Assembly (NCBI GenBank): GCA_900542175.1
Contig: UQNC01000031.1
Coordinates: 1 to 22,813 of the forward strand
Source of the DNA: an uncultured Collinsella sp.
Lineage (GTDB): Bacteria; Actinomycetota; Coriobacteriia; Coriobacteriales; Coriobacteriaceae
DNA: 22,813 nucleotides
Direction of reading: 5' to 3'
The first letter of the stretch is position 1. Each line of letters starts with the position of its first letter. The translations under genes were made by a program, and so were the position numbers. The notes under the pieces are model-generated. The model was not told the origin of the DNA. It did no database searches and worked only from the letters and a program-made list of their open reading frames with translations. Shown here piece after piece: positions 7,790 through 15,416 of this stretch.

Positions 7790-7811
7790 CAAAAACCTAC
7801 ATACCGCTCTT

Positions 7812-7845
7812 GCCCCGATCTCACGTTGTGAGGTCGGGGCTTTTT
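7812..7845 (+). terminator. Intrinsic terminator of galE
   Basis: GCCCCGATCTCAC and GTGAGGTCGGGGC pair over 13 positions with one G:T, closed by GTT and followed by TTTTTC. It lies 22 bases after the galE stop. Confidence 0.92.
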
Positions 7846-7897
7846 CATGGCATGTAACCATTCGCCGAAAATCGACCAACTTTTTTATCTTGCCTGT

Positions 7898-7924
7898 ACA
7901 TGTTTAAACAACATGTTTTACAAT
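7898..7924 (+). promoter_or_regulatory. malQ promoter with GTTTAAAC operator
   Basis: The palindrome TGTTTAAACA (7901-7910) sits just upstream of a -10-like TACAAT (7919-7924). It is flanked by a direct repeat of ACATGTTT (7898-7905 and 7911-7918). A protein bound there would cover the -35/-10 spacer. The same GTTTAAAC core occurs in front of the GntR gene and of the PTS fusion gene. The promoter call is moderate because the -35 element is unclear (TGTACA at 7895-7900 gives an 18-base spacer). Confidence 0.6.
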
Positions 7925-8009
7925 AGGCGTATCGAATCAGAACATCGGAGGCGGACTGCACACCCATCGGCAGGCCGACCCCACAACAAGAAGGTTGGTG
8001 AGCGCATTC

Positions 8010-9515
8010 ATGGAGCGTGCAAGCGGCGTCCTCATGCCCGTCTCATCTCTGCCCGGACCATACGGAATCGGCGGCTTTGGCTGGAATGCCTACGACTTCG
8101 TCGATTTTCTCGCCTCGTGCAAACAACATTACTGGCAGATTCTGCCCCTTACGACGACCAGCTATGGCGATTCGCCCTATCAGTCGTTCTCGGCCCGCGC
8201 AGGCAACCCCAACTTTATCGACTTTGCCGAGCTTATCGAGGCAGGGTATCTGGAGCAGCGCGATATCGATGGCGTGTATCTGGGATCCGACCCCAGCAAT
8301 GTCGACTACGGTGCCATCTTTGGTGGCCGCCGTCAGATTCTCGACCGCGCCGCCGAGCGCTTTGCTGCCGACAAGCCGGCCGATTTCGATGACTTTATCC
8401 AGGCCAACGAGGACTGGCTCATCCCCTACTGTGAGTTCATGACCGTCAAAGAGGAGTGCGGTCTCAAGGCGTTTTGGGAGTGGCCCGCGGAGCTCCGCAC
8501 CCGCGGCGAGGCTTCCGCCAAGGTCTGCGCCGACCATCCGGCGCGTATGCTCTACCACCAGATGACGCAGTACTTCTTCGATCGCCAGTGGAGCCGCCTC
8601 AAGGCCTATGCCAACGAGCGCGACATTCTCATCATCGGCGACCTGCCCATCTATGTCTCGCGTGACTCCGTCGAGATGTGGGCGACGCCTGAGCTCTTTA
8701 AGATCGACACCGCCGGCAATCCCGTGAGCGTCGCCGGCACGCCGCCCGACCAGTTCTCGGCCACCGGCCAGTACTGGGGCAACCCCATCTACGACTGGGA
8801 CGCCATGGAGTCCGACGGCTTCTCCTGGTGGGAGGGCCGCATTCGCGCCGCCCTCGACATGTACGACGTCATCCGCCTGGATCACTTCCGCGGCTTCGAG
8901 GCCTATTGGGAGGTGCCGTTCTCCTCGCCCGATTCGTCCTACGGTTCGTGGACGCAGGGTCCCGGCCTCAAGTTCTTCAAGACGCTCGAGGAAAAGCTCG
9001 GCACGCTGCCCATCATCGCCGAGGACCTGGGCTTCCTCACCCCCGGCGTCATCGACATGCGCGACAACTCGGGCTTCCCCGGCATGAAGATCCTGCAGTT
9101 TGCCTTTGAGGGCACCAACTCGTACTACCTGCCGCATAACTACATCGCCAACACCGTCGCCTATGTGGGCACCCACGATAACGAGACGGCGCGCGGTTGG
9201 TTTGAGGGAACGGCCACCCCGCGTCAGCGCGAGCAGGCAGCCCTGTACACCCATCAGCAGGCCGGCGAACCCATGGCAGATGCACTCAATCGCACCATCG
9301 CCGCCAGCGTGAGCGACACGTGCATCTACACCATGCAGGACCTGCTCAACTTGGGCAACGAGGCGCGCATCAACACCCCTGCCACGTTGGGCGGCAACTG
9401 GACCTGGCGCATGCTCGACGGCGCCATCACCCGCGAGCTCGAGCACAAACTCACCGACTGGACCGAGACCTACTTCCGCATCCCGTCGGAAGCCGAAATC
9501 GAGCTTCCTCAATAG
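8010..9515 (+). CDS. malQ: 4-alpha-glucanotransferase (amylomaltase)
   Basis: MalQ moves alpha-1,4-glucan chains between maltodextrins in the cytoplasm and frees glucose, making chains long enough for phosphorylase. The 501-residue product is a GH77 enzyme of normal length. SGVLMPVSSLPGPYGIG lies at the N-terminus, then WQILPLTTTSYGDSPYQSFS, GDLPIYVSRDSVEMW and GTPPDQFSATGQYWGNPIY. The catalytic triad is visible: nucleophile Asp291 in IRLDHFRGF, acid/base Glu338 in IIAEDLG and Asp390 in THDNETARGW. The ATG at 8010 is preferred, with GGTGAG seven bases upstream and the N-terminus matching the family. A GTG at 7998, or the TTG at 7995, would add four or five residues next to AAGAAGG. It is followed by glgP on the same strand; malQ-phosphorylase pairs are the standard maltodextrin route. 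Confidence 0.96.
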   Translation: MERASGVLMPVSSLPGPYGIGGFGWNAYDFVDFLASCKQHYWQILPLTTTSYGDSPYQSFSARAGNPNFIDFAELIEAGYLEQRDIDGVYLGSDPSNVDYGAIFGGRRQILDRAAERFAADKPADFDDFIQANEDWLIPYCEFMTVKEECGLKAFWEWPAELRTRGEASAKVCADHPARMLYHQMTQYFFDRQWSRLKAYANERDILIIGDLPIYVSRDSVEMWATPELFKIDTAGNPVSVAGTPPDQFSATGQYWGNPIYDWDAMESDGFSWWEGRIRAALDMYDVIRLDHFRGFEAYWEVPFSSPDSSYGSWTQGPGLKFFKTLEEKLGTLPIIAEDLGFLTPGVIDMRDNSGFPGMKILQFAFEGTNSYYLPHNYIANTVAYVGTHDNETARGWFEGTATPRQREQAALYTHQQAGEPMADALNRTIAASVSDTCIYTMQDLLNLGNEARINTPATLGGNWTWRMLDGAITRELEHKLTDWTETYFRIPSEAEIELPQ

Positions 9516-9564
9516 GAGCTACCGCGCCCGACCCCTCCCCACCGTGCGGACGCGCTTGCTTTTT

Positions 9565-9598
9565 CCCGCGCGAGGCCACCCCAATCCCCTCGCGCGGG
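9565..9598 (+). terminator. Hairpin between malQ and glgP (weak terminator or attenuator)
   Basis: CCCGCGCGAGG (9565-9575) and CCTCGCGCGGG (9588-9598) form a perfect 11-bp stem with a 12-base loop, followed only by CTTCTT. The stem is strong but the T tract is poor. It may partly terminate malQ transcription or protect the mRNA while allowing read-through into glgP. Confidence 0.55.
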
Positions 9599-9644
9599 CT
9601 TCTTATGAATTGCAGACATGAAACAACCCATCACAGGAGAAAAC

Positions 9645-11912
9645 ATGCCCCAAATTAACCTCATGGAACTCGCCGAGCAGTCTTTTGGCACCTCGCTCGA
9701 GCAGCTCGACGACCGTCGCATTTACAAGCTGCTGGTCAAACTCGTGCAGGAGCGCTCCGCCGCCTGCCCGCTCAACAACGGCAAGAAAAAGCTCTATTAC
9801 ATTTCCGCCGAATTTTTGATCGGCAAGCTGCTCATCAACAACATGATCGACCTCGGCATCTACGATGAGGTTAAGGACCAGCTCACCGCCGCAGGCCACG
9901 ACCTCAACAAGATCGAGGAGTTCGAGGTCGAGCCGTCGCTCGGCAACGGCGGCCTGGGCCGCCTGGCCGCATGCTTCCTGGATTCCATCGCCACGCTGGG
10001 CTTGACCGGCGATGGCGTGGGCCTCAACTATCACTACGGCCTGTTCCGTCAGCGCTTTGTCGACAACCAGCAGAAGGCCGTCCCCGACGAGTGGCTCGGT
10101 GAGCAGGACATCCTAGTCGACGACGGCCGCTCCTACACCGTCGAGTTCGGCGATTTTGCCGTTACCTCCAAGCTCGTCAACATCGACGTGCCCGGTTACG
10201 GCCAGCCCACCAAGAACCGTCTGCGCCTGTTCGACCTGGCGAGCGTCGACGACGGCCTGGTCCCCGGCAGCTCCATCGACTTCGACAAGACCGAGATCGC
10301 CAAGAACCTCACCTTGTTCCTCTACCCCGACGATTCCGACGAGCAGGGCCGCCTGCTTCGCATCTATCAGGAGTACTTCATGGTGAGCAACGCCGCCCAG
10401 CTCCTGATCGACGAGGCCGTCGAGCGCGGCAGCAACCTGCACGATCTGGCCGACTACGCCGTGGTCCAAATTAACGACACGCACCCCACCATGGTCATCC
10501 CCGAGCTCATTCGCTTGCTCACCACCGAGCATGGCATCGAGTTTGACGAGGCCGTGACCATCGTACGCTCCATGGTCGCCTACACTAACCACACGATCCT
10601 TGCCGAGGCGCTCGAGAAGTGGCCGCTCGCCAGCCTGCAGAAGGTCTCCCCTGCCATCGCCGACATTATCGTCAAGCTCGATGAGATCGCGAAAGCCGAG
10701 CACGATGACCCGCGCGTCGCCATCATCGACGAGCACGACACCGTCCACATGGCCCACATGGACATCCACTTTGGCTTCTCCATCAACGGCGTAGCCGCCC
10801 TCCACACCAAGATCCTGGAGGACACCGAGCTTCATCCGTTCTACGAGATCTATCCCGAGAAGTTCTCCAACAAGACCAACGGCATCACCTTCCGCCGCTG
10901 GATCCATGGAGCCAACCCCGCGCTCGCCAGCCTGCTCGACGATGTAATCGGCACCGACTGGCGCAGCACCGGCGATCTGAACAAACTCGCCAAGTTCGCC
11001 GACGACAAGGACGTTCTTGAGCGCCTGGCAGCCACCAAGGTCGAGGCCAAGGCCATCATGCGCCAGTTCATGGCGCTCGAGCAGGGCGTGACCATTCCCT
11101 CCAACGCCATCATCGACGTCCAGGTCAAGCGCATCCACGAGTACAAGCGTCAGCAGATGCTCGCGCTCTACATCATCTGGAAGTACTTCGATATCAAGAA
11201 CGGCAACAGGCCTAAGCACCCTGTCACCATCATCTTTGGCGGCAAGGCGGCGCCTGCCTACACTATCGCGCAGGACATCATCCATCTGATCCTGACGCTG
11301 TCGCAGTGGATTGCAAACGACCCCGACGTGGCTCCCTACCTGCAGGTTGTCATGATCGAGAACTACAACGTCACCGCCGCCGAGCGCGTGATCCCCGCCG
11401 CTGACATCTCCGAGCAGATCAGCCTGGCCTCCAAGGAGGCGAGCGGCACCTCCAACATGAAGTTCATGCTCAACGGCGCCCTAACCCTGTGCACGCTCGA
11501 CGGTGCCAACGTGGAGATTGCCGAGCTCGTGGGCGACGAGAACATCTATACCTTTGGTGCCTCGTCCAAACAGGTCGAGCAGCTCTACGCCGACGGCACC
11601 TACAACGCCGGTGCGCTCTACCGCAAGCCCGGCATTAAACTGCTGGTGGACTTCATCACCAACCCGGCCTTTATGGCAACCGGCAACGCCGAGCGCCTGC
11701 AGCGCCTGCACGACGACATTAAGGGCAAGGACTGGTTTATGGCCCTGCTCGACATTGAGGAGTACATCCAGACCAAGGAGCGCGTGCTGGCCGACTACGA
11801 GGACCAGGACGCCTGGATGCGCAAGGCGCTCATCAATATCGCCAACGCCGGCACCTTCTCGTCCGACCGTACGATCTCCCAGTACAACGACGAGATCTGG
11901 CACCTGAGCTAA
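9645..11912 (+). CDS. glgP: Glycogen/maltodextrin phosphorylase
   Basis: This GT35 enzyme uses phosphate and pyridoxal phosphate to release glucose-1-phosphate from alpha-1,4-glucans. The 755-residue product begins close to the conserved core, so it lacks the long regulatory N-terminus of animal enzymes. Clear motifs are YYISAEFLIGKLL, EPSLGNGGLGRLAACFLDS, GLNYHYGLFRQ, NDTHPTMVIPELIR, TNGITFRRW, VKRIHEYKRQQM, and the PLP site EASGTSNMKFMLNGALTL, where Lys606 carries the cofactor. The ATG at 9645 has AGGAG five bases upstream. Just downstream of malQ, it probably acts with it on imported or stored glucans. Maltodextrin and glycogen preference cannot be told apart from the sequence. Confidence 0.96.
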   Translation: MPQINLMELAEQSFGTSLEQLDDRRIYKLLVKLVQERSAACPLNNGKKKLYYISAEFLIGKLLINNMIDLGIYDEVKDQLTAAGHDLNKIEEFEVEPSLGNGGLGRLAACFLDSIATLGLTGDGVGLNYHYGLFRQRFVDNQQKAVPDEWLGEQDILVDDGRSYTVEFGDFAVTSKLVNIDVPGYGQPTKNRLRLFDLASVDDGLVPGSSIDFDKTEIAKNLTLFLYPDDSDEQGRLLRIYQEYFMVSNAAQLLIDEAVERGSNLHDLADYAVVQINDTHPTMVIPELIRLLTTEHGIEFDEAVTIVRSMVAYTNHTILAEALEKWPLASLQKVSPAIADIIVKLDEIAKAEHDDPRVAIIDEHDTVHMAHMDIHFGFSINGVAALHTKILEDTELHPFYEIYPEKFSNKTNGITFRRWIHGANPALASLLDDVIGTDWRSTGDLNKLAKFADDKDVLERLAATKVEAKAIMRQFMALEQGVTIPSNAIIDVQVKRIHEYKRQQMLALYIIWKYFDIKNGNRPKHPVTIIFGGKAAPAYTIAQDIIHLILTLSQWIANDPDVAPYLQVVMIENYNVTAAERVIPAADISEQISLASKEASGTSNMKFMLNGALTLCTLDGANVEIAELVGDENIYTFGASSKQVEQLYADGTYNAGALYRKPGIKLLVDFITNPAFMATGNAERLQRLHDDIKGKDWFMALLDIEEYIQTKERVLADYEDQDAWMRKALINIANAGTFSSDRTISQYNDEIWHLS

Positions 11913-11937
11913 TTCGGTTTCATCGCCCATCCTCTTG

Positions 11938-11971
11938 AAAACGGAGCCACGGCAACGCGGCTCCGTTTTTT
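11938..11971 (+). terminator. Intrinsic terminator of glgP
   Basis: AAAACGGAGCC (11938-11948) and GGCTCCGTTTT (11959-11969) make a perfect 11-bp stem with a 10-base loop. The run of T continues to 11971. It starts 25 bases after the glgP stop. Confidence 0.93.
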
Positions 11972-12010
11972 GTGCCCGCACGTTACCCTGTGATCCGACT
12001 CGGCCAAACA

Positions 12011-12228
12011 ATCTCGATCCATAACAACTACTCAACCAAAACGGTCCCAGCTGTTACAGATTGAGACATACCGGCCCCTCCCCTTGGGTTTATCTCAATC
12101 TGTAACATCTAGCAGGTGAAATTCGCCTTTGGTGTTACAGATTTAGATGAAATGGTTAGCTCAGCGGAACCGCCTCGATCTGTAACATCTAACGTCCGAA
12201 ATCGGCCCTATCCGTTACAGATCGAGAC
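12011..12228. repeat. Array of six 15-bp repeats in alternating orientation
   Basis: The unit is GTTACAGATYKAGAY. Copies on the plus strand start at 12053, 12134 and 12214; reverse copies lie at 12011-12025 (two changes), 12092-12106 and 12172-12186. Gaps from a reverse to the next forward copy are exactly 27 bases three times; forward-to-reverse gaps are 24 and 23. The whole is therefore an 80-81-base double unit repeated about 2.7 times. The 27-base gaps also share some bases (CTA near the start, AAA near the middle). The array fills most of the 455-base gene-free gap 11913-12367 between the convergent glgP and ABC operon terminators. It resembles a BIME made of alternating REP-like units more than a CRISPR. 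I do not recognise the unit. The rest of the gap holds only the two terminators and otherwise nothing I can name. Confidence 0.88.
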
Positions 12229-12260
12229 AAACGACCGGTCAGACAGTCCCAACACAAAGA

Positions 12261-12299
12261 AAGGCTCCCCTCTCGCCCAGTGGACGGGAGGGGAGCCTT
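12261..12299 (-). terminator. Terminator of the sugar ABC transporter operon
   Basis: AAGGCTCCCCTC (12261-12272) and GAGGGGAGCCTT (12288-12299) form a perfect 12-bp stem with a 15-base loop. On the minus strand the stem is followed by a T-rich tail (TTTCTTTGTGTT). It lies about 70 bases after the ATPase stop codon. Confidence 0.85.
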
Positions 12300-12367
12300 A
12301 TATGTGACCGCGGCAAAAGGATGGCAAAGCCGCAGTCGCCCAAAGGGAGGGCCTGGATGCACCGGGC

Positions 12368-13567
12368 CTAGATAAGGTTCTTGCCAGACACCTTATCGAA
12401 GAGATGAGTCGCGTTCTTCTCGAACTTGAACCAGATGGGGTCGCCAGCCTTGAGCGCGCCCTTGGCCTCGAGGTCGACGACGGGGATAATCAGGACAAAC
12501 TGGCCGTCGGGAGCGGTCACGTGGACATGCTCGGTCGAGCCCATGAGCTCGGTCACCTCGACGGTGCCCTGGAGCGCACCCTCCTCGCCCTTGTCGGCAA
12601 GCAGAATCTGCTCGGGACGCACGCCGGCCGTGATCTCCTTCACGTCGCCGCCGTCCCAGTTGAGAGCAAGCTGAGCGCAGGTCTCGGGGGCGAGCGCCAC
12701 GTTCATATCCTCGGTCTTGACGGTAAAGCCGTTGCCCGAGCGCACCAGCTGGGCATCGAAGAAGTTCATCTGCGGCACGCCGATAAAGCCGGCGACGAAG
12801 ATGTTCGCGGGATGGTTGAAGACCTCCTGCGGGGTGGCGATCTGCTGGACGACGCCATCCTTCATGACCACGATACGGTCACCGAGGGTCATAGCCTCGG
12901 TCTGGTCGTGAGTAACATAAATGAACGTGCCCTTGATCTCATGACGCAGCTTAATGAGCTCGGCGCGCATCTGGTTACGAAGCTTAGCATCCAGGTTGGA
13001 CAGGGGCTCGTCCATCAGAAAGACCTTGGGGTCACGTACGATGGCGCGGCCGATGGCGACACGCTGACGCTGGCCGCCGGAGAGTGCCTTGGGCTTACGG
13101 TCAAGATACTCGGTAATACCCAGGATCTCGGCAGCGGAGCGAACCTTGCGGTCGATCTCGTCCTTGGGGACCTTCTTGAGCTCGAGCGTAAACGCCATGT
13201 TCTCGTACACCGTCATATTGGGGTACAGAGCATAGCTCTGGAACACCATGGCGATGTCGCGGTCCTTGGGAGCGACGTCGTTGACGCGCTTGCCGTCGAT
13301 GAGCACGTCGCCCGAGGTGATATCCTCCAGGCCGGCGACCATGCGCATCGTCGTGGACTTACCGCAGCCAGAAGGGCCAACGAGGACGATGAACTCCTGG
13401 TCGTGAACGGTGAGGTTGAAGTCCTCTACAGCGAGCACACCGTCCTCGGTAACCTTGAGGTTGTGCTTCTTCTCCTCGGTTTTCTTCTTTTTGCCAAAGA
13501 AACCCTTCTTTTTTGACTCGTTGTTGGGATACACCTTCTGAACATGTTTGAGAACGATCTCGGCCAT
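12368..13567 (-). CDS. Sugar ABC transporter ATP-binding protein (MsmK/UgpC/MalK type)
   Basis: This 399-residue ATPase would power the importer encoded upstream in the same operon. It has Walker A GPSGCGKST (64-72), Q-loop MVFQSYALYPNM, signature LSGGQRQR, Walker B VFLMDEP, D-loop SNLDAKLR and H-loop VTHDQTEAMTLGDR. A C-terminal MalK-like TOBE/OB domain follows (FIGVPQMNFFDAQLV, ITAGVRPEQILL). Unusually, a stretch of about 28 residues rich in Lys (roughly 16-43, including GKKKKTEEKKHN) separates the first strand from VEDFNLTV, where family members usually run on directly. The ATG at 13565-13567 has GAAAGG seven bases upstream. MsmK-type ATPases often serve several CUT1 importers, so it may also work with permeases elsewhere. 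Confidence 0.95.
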   Translation of the reverse strand: MAEIVLKHVQKVYPNNESKKKGFFGKKKKTEEKKHNLKVTEDGVLAVEDFNLTVHDQEFIVLVGPSGCGKSTTMRMVAGLEDITSGDVLIDGKRVNDVAPKDRDIAMVFQSYALYPNMTVYENMAFTLELKKVPKDEIDRKVRSAAEILGITEYLDRKPKALSGGQRQRVAIGRAIVRDPKVFLMDEPLSNLDAKLRNQMRAELIKLRHEIKGTFIYVTHDQTEAMTLGDRIVVMKDGVVQQIATPQEVFNHPANIFVAGFIGVPQMNFFDAQLVRSGNGFTVKTEDMNVALAPETCAQLALNWDGGDVKEITAGVRPEQILLADKGEEGALQGTVEVTELMGSTEHVHVTAPDGQFVLIIPVVDLEAKGALKAGDPIWFKFEKNATHLFDKVSGKNLI

Positions 13568-13585
13568 GTCTTTACCTTTCGATAC

Positions 13586-13610
13586 GCGGCGCCGCGCTGA
13601 GAGGCGCCGC
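13586..13610 (-). other. Intercistronic hairpin before the ATPase gene
   Basis: GCGGCGCC and GGCGCCGC make an 8-bp GC-only stem with a 9-base spacer in the 68-base gap between the second permease gene and the ATPase gene. No T tract follows in the direction of transcription. It may adjust mRNA stability or expression of the last gene. Confidence 0.5.
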
Positions 13611-13635
13611 CAAAACTTGCAAAACAGTTACGGCA

Positions 13636-14475
13636 TCAGCCCTTGACGGCACCTGCCACAACGCCGTCAATGATGTACTTCTGGCAGAAGATGTACATGA
13701 TGACGATGGGGATGACGACCATCATGATGCAGGCCATCATGGGGCCGAGCTCGACGTGGCCATAGCCGCCACGGAAGTACTGGATCAAGATAGGAATGGT
13801 CTTGTACTTGGTGGAGTCGAGCGTAAGGTAGGGCAGCAGGTAGTCGTTCCAGACCCACATGGTCTCGAGGATGCCGACCGAAAGATAGGTGGGCTTCATG
13901 ATGGGAAGGACGATCTTAAAGAACACCTGAACCGGGTTGCAGCCGTCAATCATGGCCGCCTCCTCGATCTCGAGCGGGATGTTCTTTACAAAGCCGGCGA
14001 ACATAAAGACCGCCAGGCCCGCGCCAAAGCCCAGATAGATAAAGCAGATGTTGAACGGCGTGTTGAAGCCGATGCGGTCCGCCAAATTGGACAGCGTGAA
14101 CATGAGCATCTGGAACGGTACGACCATCGAGAACACGAACAGGTAATAGAAGAAGTTCGAGATCTTGCTGTTGACGCGAACCACGTACCAAGCGCACATG
14201 GAGCAGCACACCAAGATCAGCACGACCGACGTGACCGTGATAATGAGCGAGTACATAAATGCCGAGGCAAAACCCTGCTCGTTAAGAGCGTGCACGTAGT
14301 TTGCAAGGCCGTTGAACGTCTCGGGCGTGAGCAGGTCGAACGCCGTGGTGGTGCTGATTGCGGTCGCTTTCTTAAAGGAATTGAGCGCAATCATGAACAC
14401 GGGGTAGATCCATGCGAGCGACAGGATCGTAAAGAAGATCGAGAGCGCGCGGTTGATAGCCTTATCGCGTTTCAT
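13636..14475 (-). CDS. Sugar ABC transporter permease (MalG/MsmG-like)
   Basis: This 279-residue inner-membrane protein has about six hydrophobic segments and the binding-protein-dependent permease EAA loop, EIEEAAMIDGCNPVQVFFK, which contacts the ATPase. The start with a first helix soon after MKRDKAINR and the end VVAGAVKG are typical of the MalG half of CUT1 importers. Its ATG overlaps the stop of the upstream permease by one base (TAATG), and AAGGAGGTG, a near-perfect ribosome site, lies within the end of that gene, so the two are translationally coupled. With its partner it would form the channel. The sugar cannot be read from the permease. Confidence 0.93.
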   Translation of the reverse strand: MKRDKAINRALSIFFTILSLAWIYPVFMIALNSFKKATAISTTTAFDLLTPETFNGLANYVHALNEQGFASAFMYSLIITVTSVVLILVCCSMCAWYVVRVNSKISNFFYYLFVFSMVVPFQMLMFTLSNLADRIGFNTPFNICFIYLGFGAGLAVFMFAGFVKNIPLEIEEAAMIDGCNPVQVFFKIVLPIMKPTYLSVGILETMWVWNDYLLPYLTLDSTKYKTIPILIQYFRGGYGHVELGPMMACIMMVVIPIVIMYIFCQKYIIDGVVAGAVKG

Positions 14476-15329
14476 TACTGCTGCACCTCCTTGGACCTCG
14501 TGGCCTTAAGCTGAATCATAGAGATGGCGACGACCAGGATGCAGAAGATAACTGCCTTGGCCTGACCGATGCCCTGCCATGCGATGCCGGCACGCGAGTA
14601 GAACGTGTTGTAGATGTTCAGGGCGAGCATCTCGGTGGAGTGCGCCGGAGCGCCACCGGTAAGGGCGAGGTTCTGATCGAACAGCTTAAAGCCGTTGGTG
14701 ATGGACAGGAACAGGCAGATAGTGATGGTCGGCATCAGATTGGGGATCTTAACCTTCCAGAACGTCTGCCATGCCGTGGCACCGTCAACCTTGGCGGCCT
14801 CGATGTAATCGGACGGAATGGACTGCAGACCGGCAATGTAGATGATCATCATGTAGCCGACCTGCTGCCACAGGGTCAGGATGATAAGGCCCCAGAAGCC
14901 AGCAGCAGAGTTAAGGGCTATGAGCTGGGCGCCCACGTTGGAGAGCAGACAGTTGATCAGAATCTGCCAAATGTAGCCCAGCACGATGCCGCCGATCAGG
15001 TTAGGCATAAAGAAGATCGTACGGAAGATGTTGGTGCCCTTGAGCGCCTTGCGGGTGAGCGCCTGCGCGATGGCGAGGGCAATCACGTTGATGAGCACCG
15101 TCGACAGGAAGGCAAACGCCACCGTAAAGAAGAACGACGTAGCAAACTGCGGATCGGACAGCGCGCGCACGTAGTTCTCGATACCGACAAAATGCGCGTT
15201 GTTAATGGTAATAAACTGGCAGAACGAGAGATAGAAGCCCTGGATAAAGGGGATCACGAACCCGATCATAAACGCCAGGCACGTGGGCAGCATAAAGAGC
15301 GGCCACCAGCGTTTGAGTGCTTTGCCCAT
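14475..15329 (-). CDS. Sugar ABC transporter permease (MalF/MsmF-like)
   Basis: This 284-residue protein has about six membrane segments: an N-terminal one (PLFMLPTCLAFMIGFVIPFI), then the ENYVRALSD periplasmic stretch common in this family, and the EAA loop DYIEAAKVDGATAWQTFWK. FFMPNLIGGIVLGYIW and the LTGGAPAHSTEMLALNIY loop are CUT1 MalF-type features. It lacks the extra N-terminal helices of E. coli MalF, as is usual in Gram-positive MsmF-like proteins. The ATG at 15327-15329 follows GAAAGGA. It is second in the operon after the binding protein, separated from it by a large hairpin. Confidence 0.93.
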   Translation of the reverse strand: MGKALKRWWPLFMLPTCLAFMIGFVIPFIQGFYLSFCQFITINNAHFVGIENYVRALSDPQFATSFFFTVAFAFLSTVLINVIALAIAQALTRKALKGTNIFRTIFFMPNLIGGIVLGYIWQILINCLLSNVGAQLIALNSAAGFWGLIILTLWQQVGYMMIIYIAGLQSIPSDYIEAAKVDGATAWQTFWKVKIPNLMPTITICLFLSITNGFKLFDQNLALTGGAPAHSTEMLALNIYNTFYSRAGIAWQGIGQAKAVIFCILVVAISMIQLKATRSKEVQQ

Positions 15330-15349
15330 AAAAGGGTCCTTTCAATATG

Positions 15350-15385
15350 CAGGGGGCGGGCAAACCTACGTCTGCCCGCCCCCTG
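15350..15385 (-). other. Large hairpin between the binding-protein and permease genes
   Basis: The arms at 15350-15362 and 15373-15385 (CAGGGGGCGGGCA and its complement) pair perfectly over 13 bases with a 10-base loop. The hairpin lies in the 87-base gap after the binding-protein stop. It lacks a T tract in the operon direction. It could protect the 3' end of the binding-protein message, or partly stop transcription, so that the binding protein is made in excess over the permeases, as REP hairpins do between malE and malF in E. coli. Confidence 0.75.
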
Positions 15386-15416
15386 TCGCTAATCAGATAG
15401 CTTGGGCAGCAACTGC

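Noticed and set aside
8043..9512. Minus-strand open frame of 489 codons opposite malQ
   Set aside because: Antisense shadow of a gene with an intact catalytic triad; its translation is low-complexity Gly/Val/Asp-rich without motifs.
12011..12228. CRISPR array
   Set aside because: The repeats alternate in orientation, are only 15 bases, have imperfect copies and partly similar gaps, and no cas genes are present.
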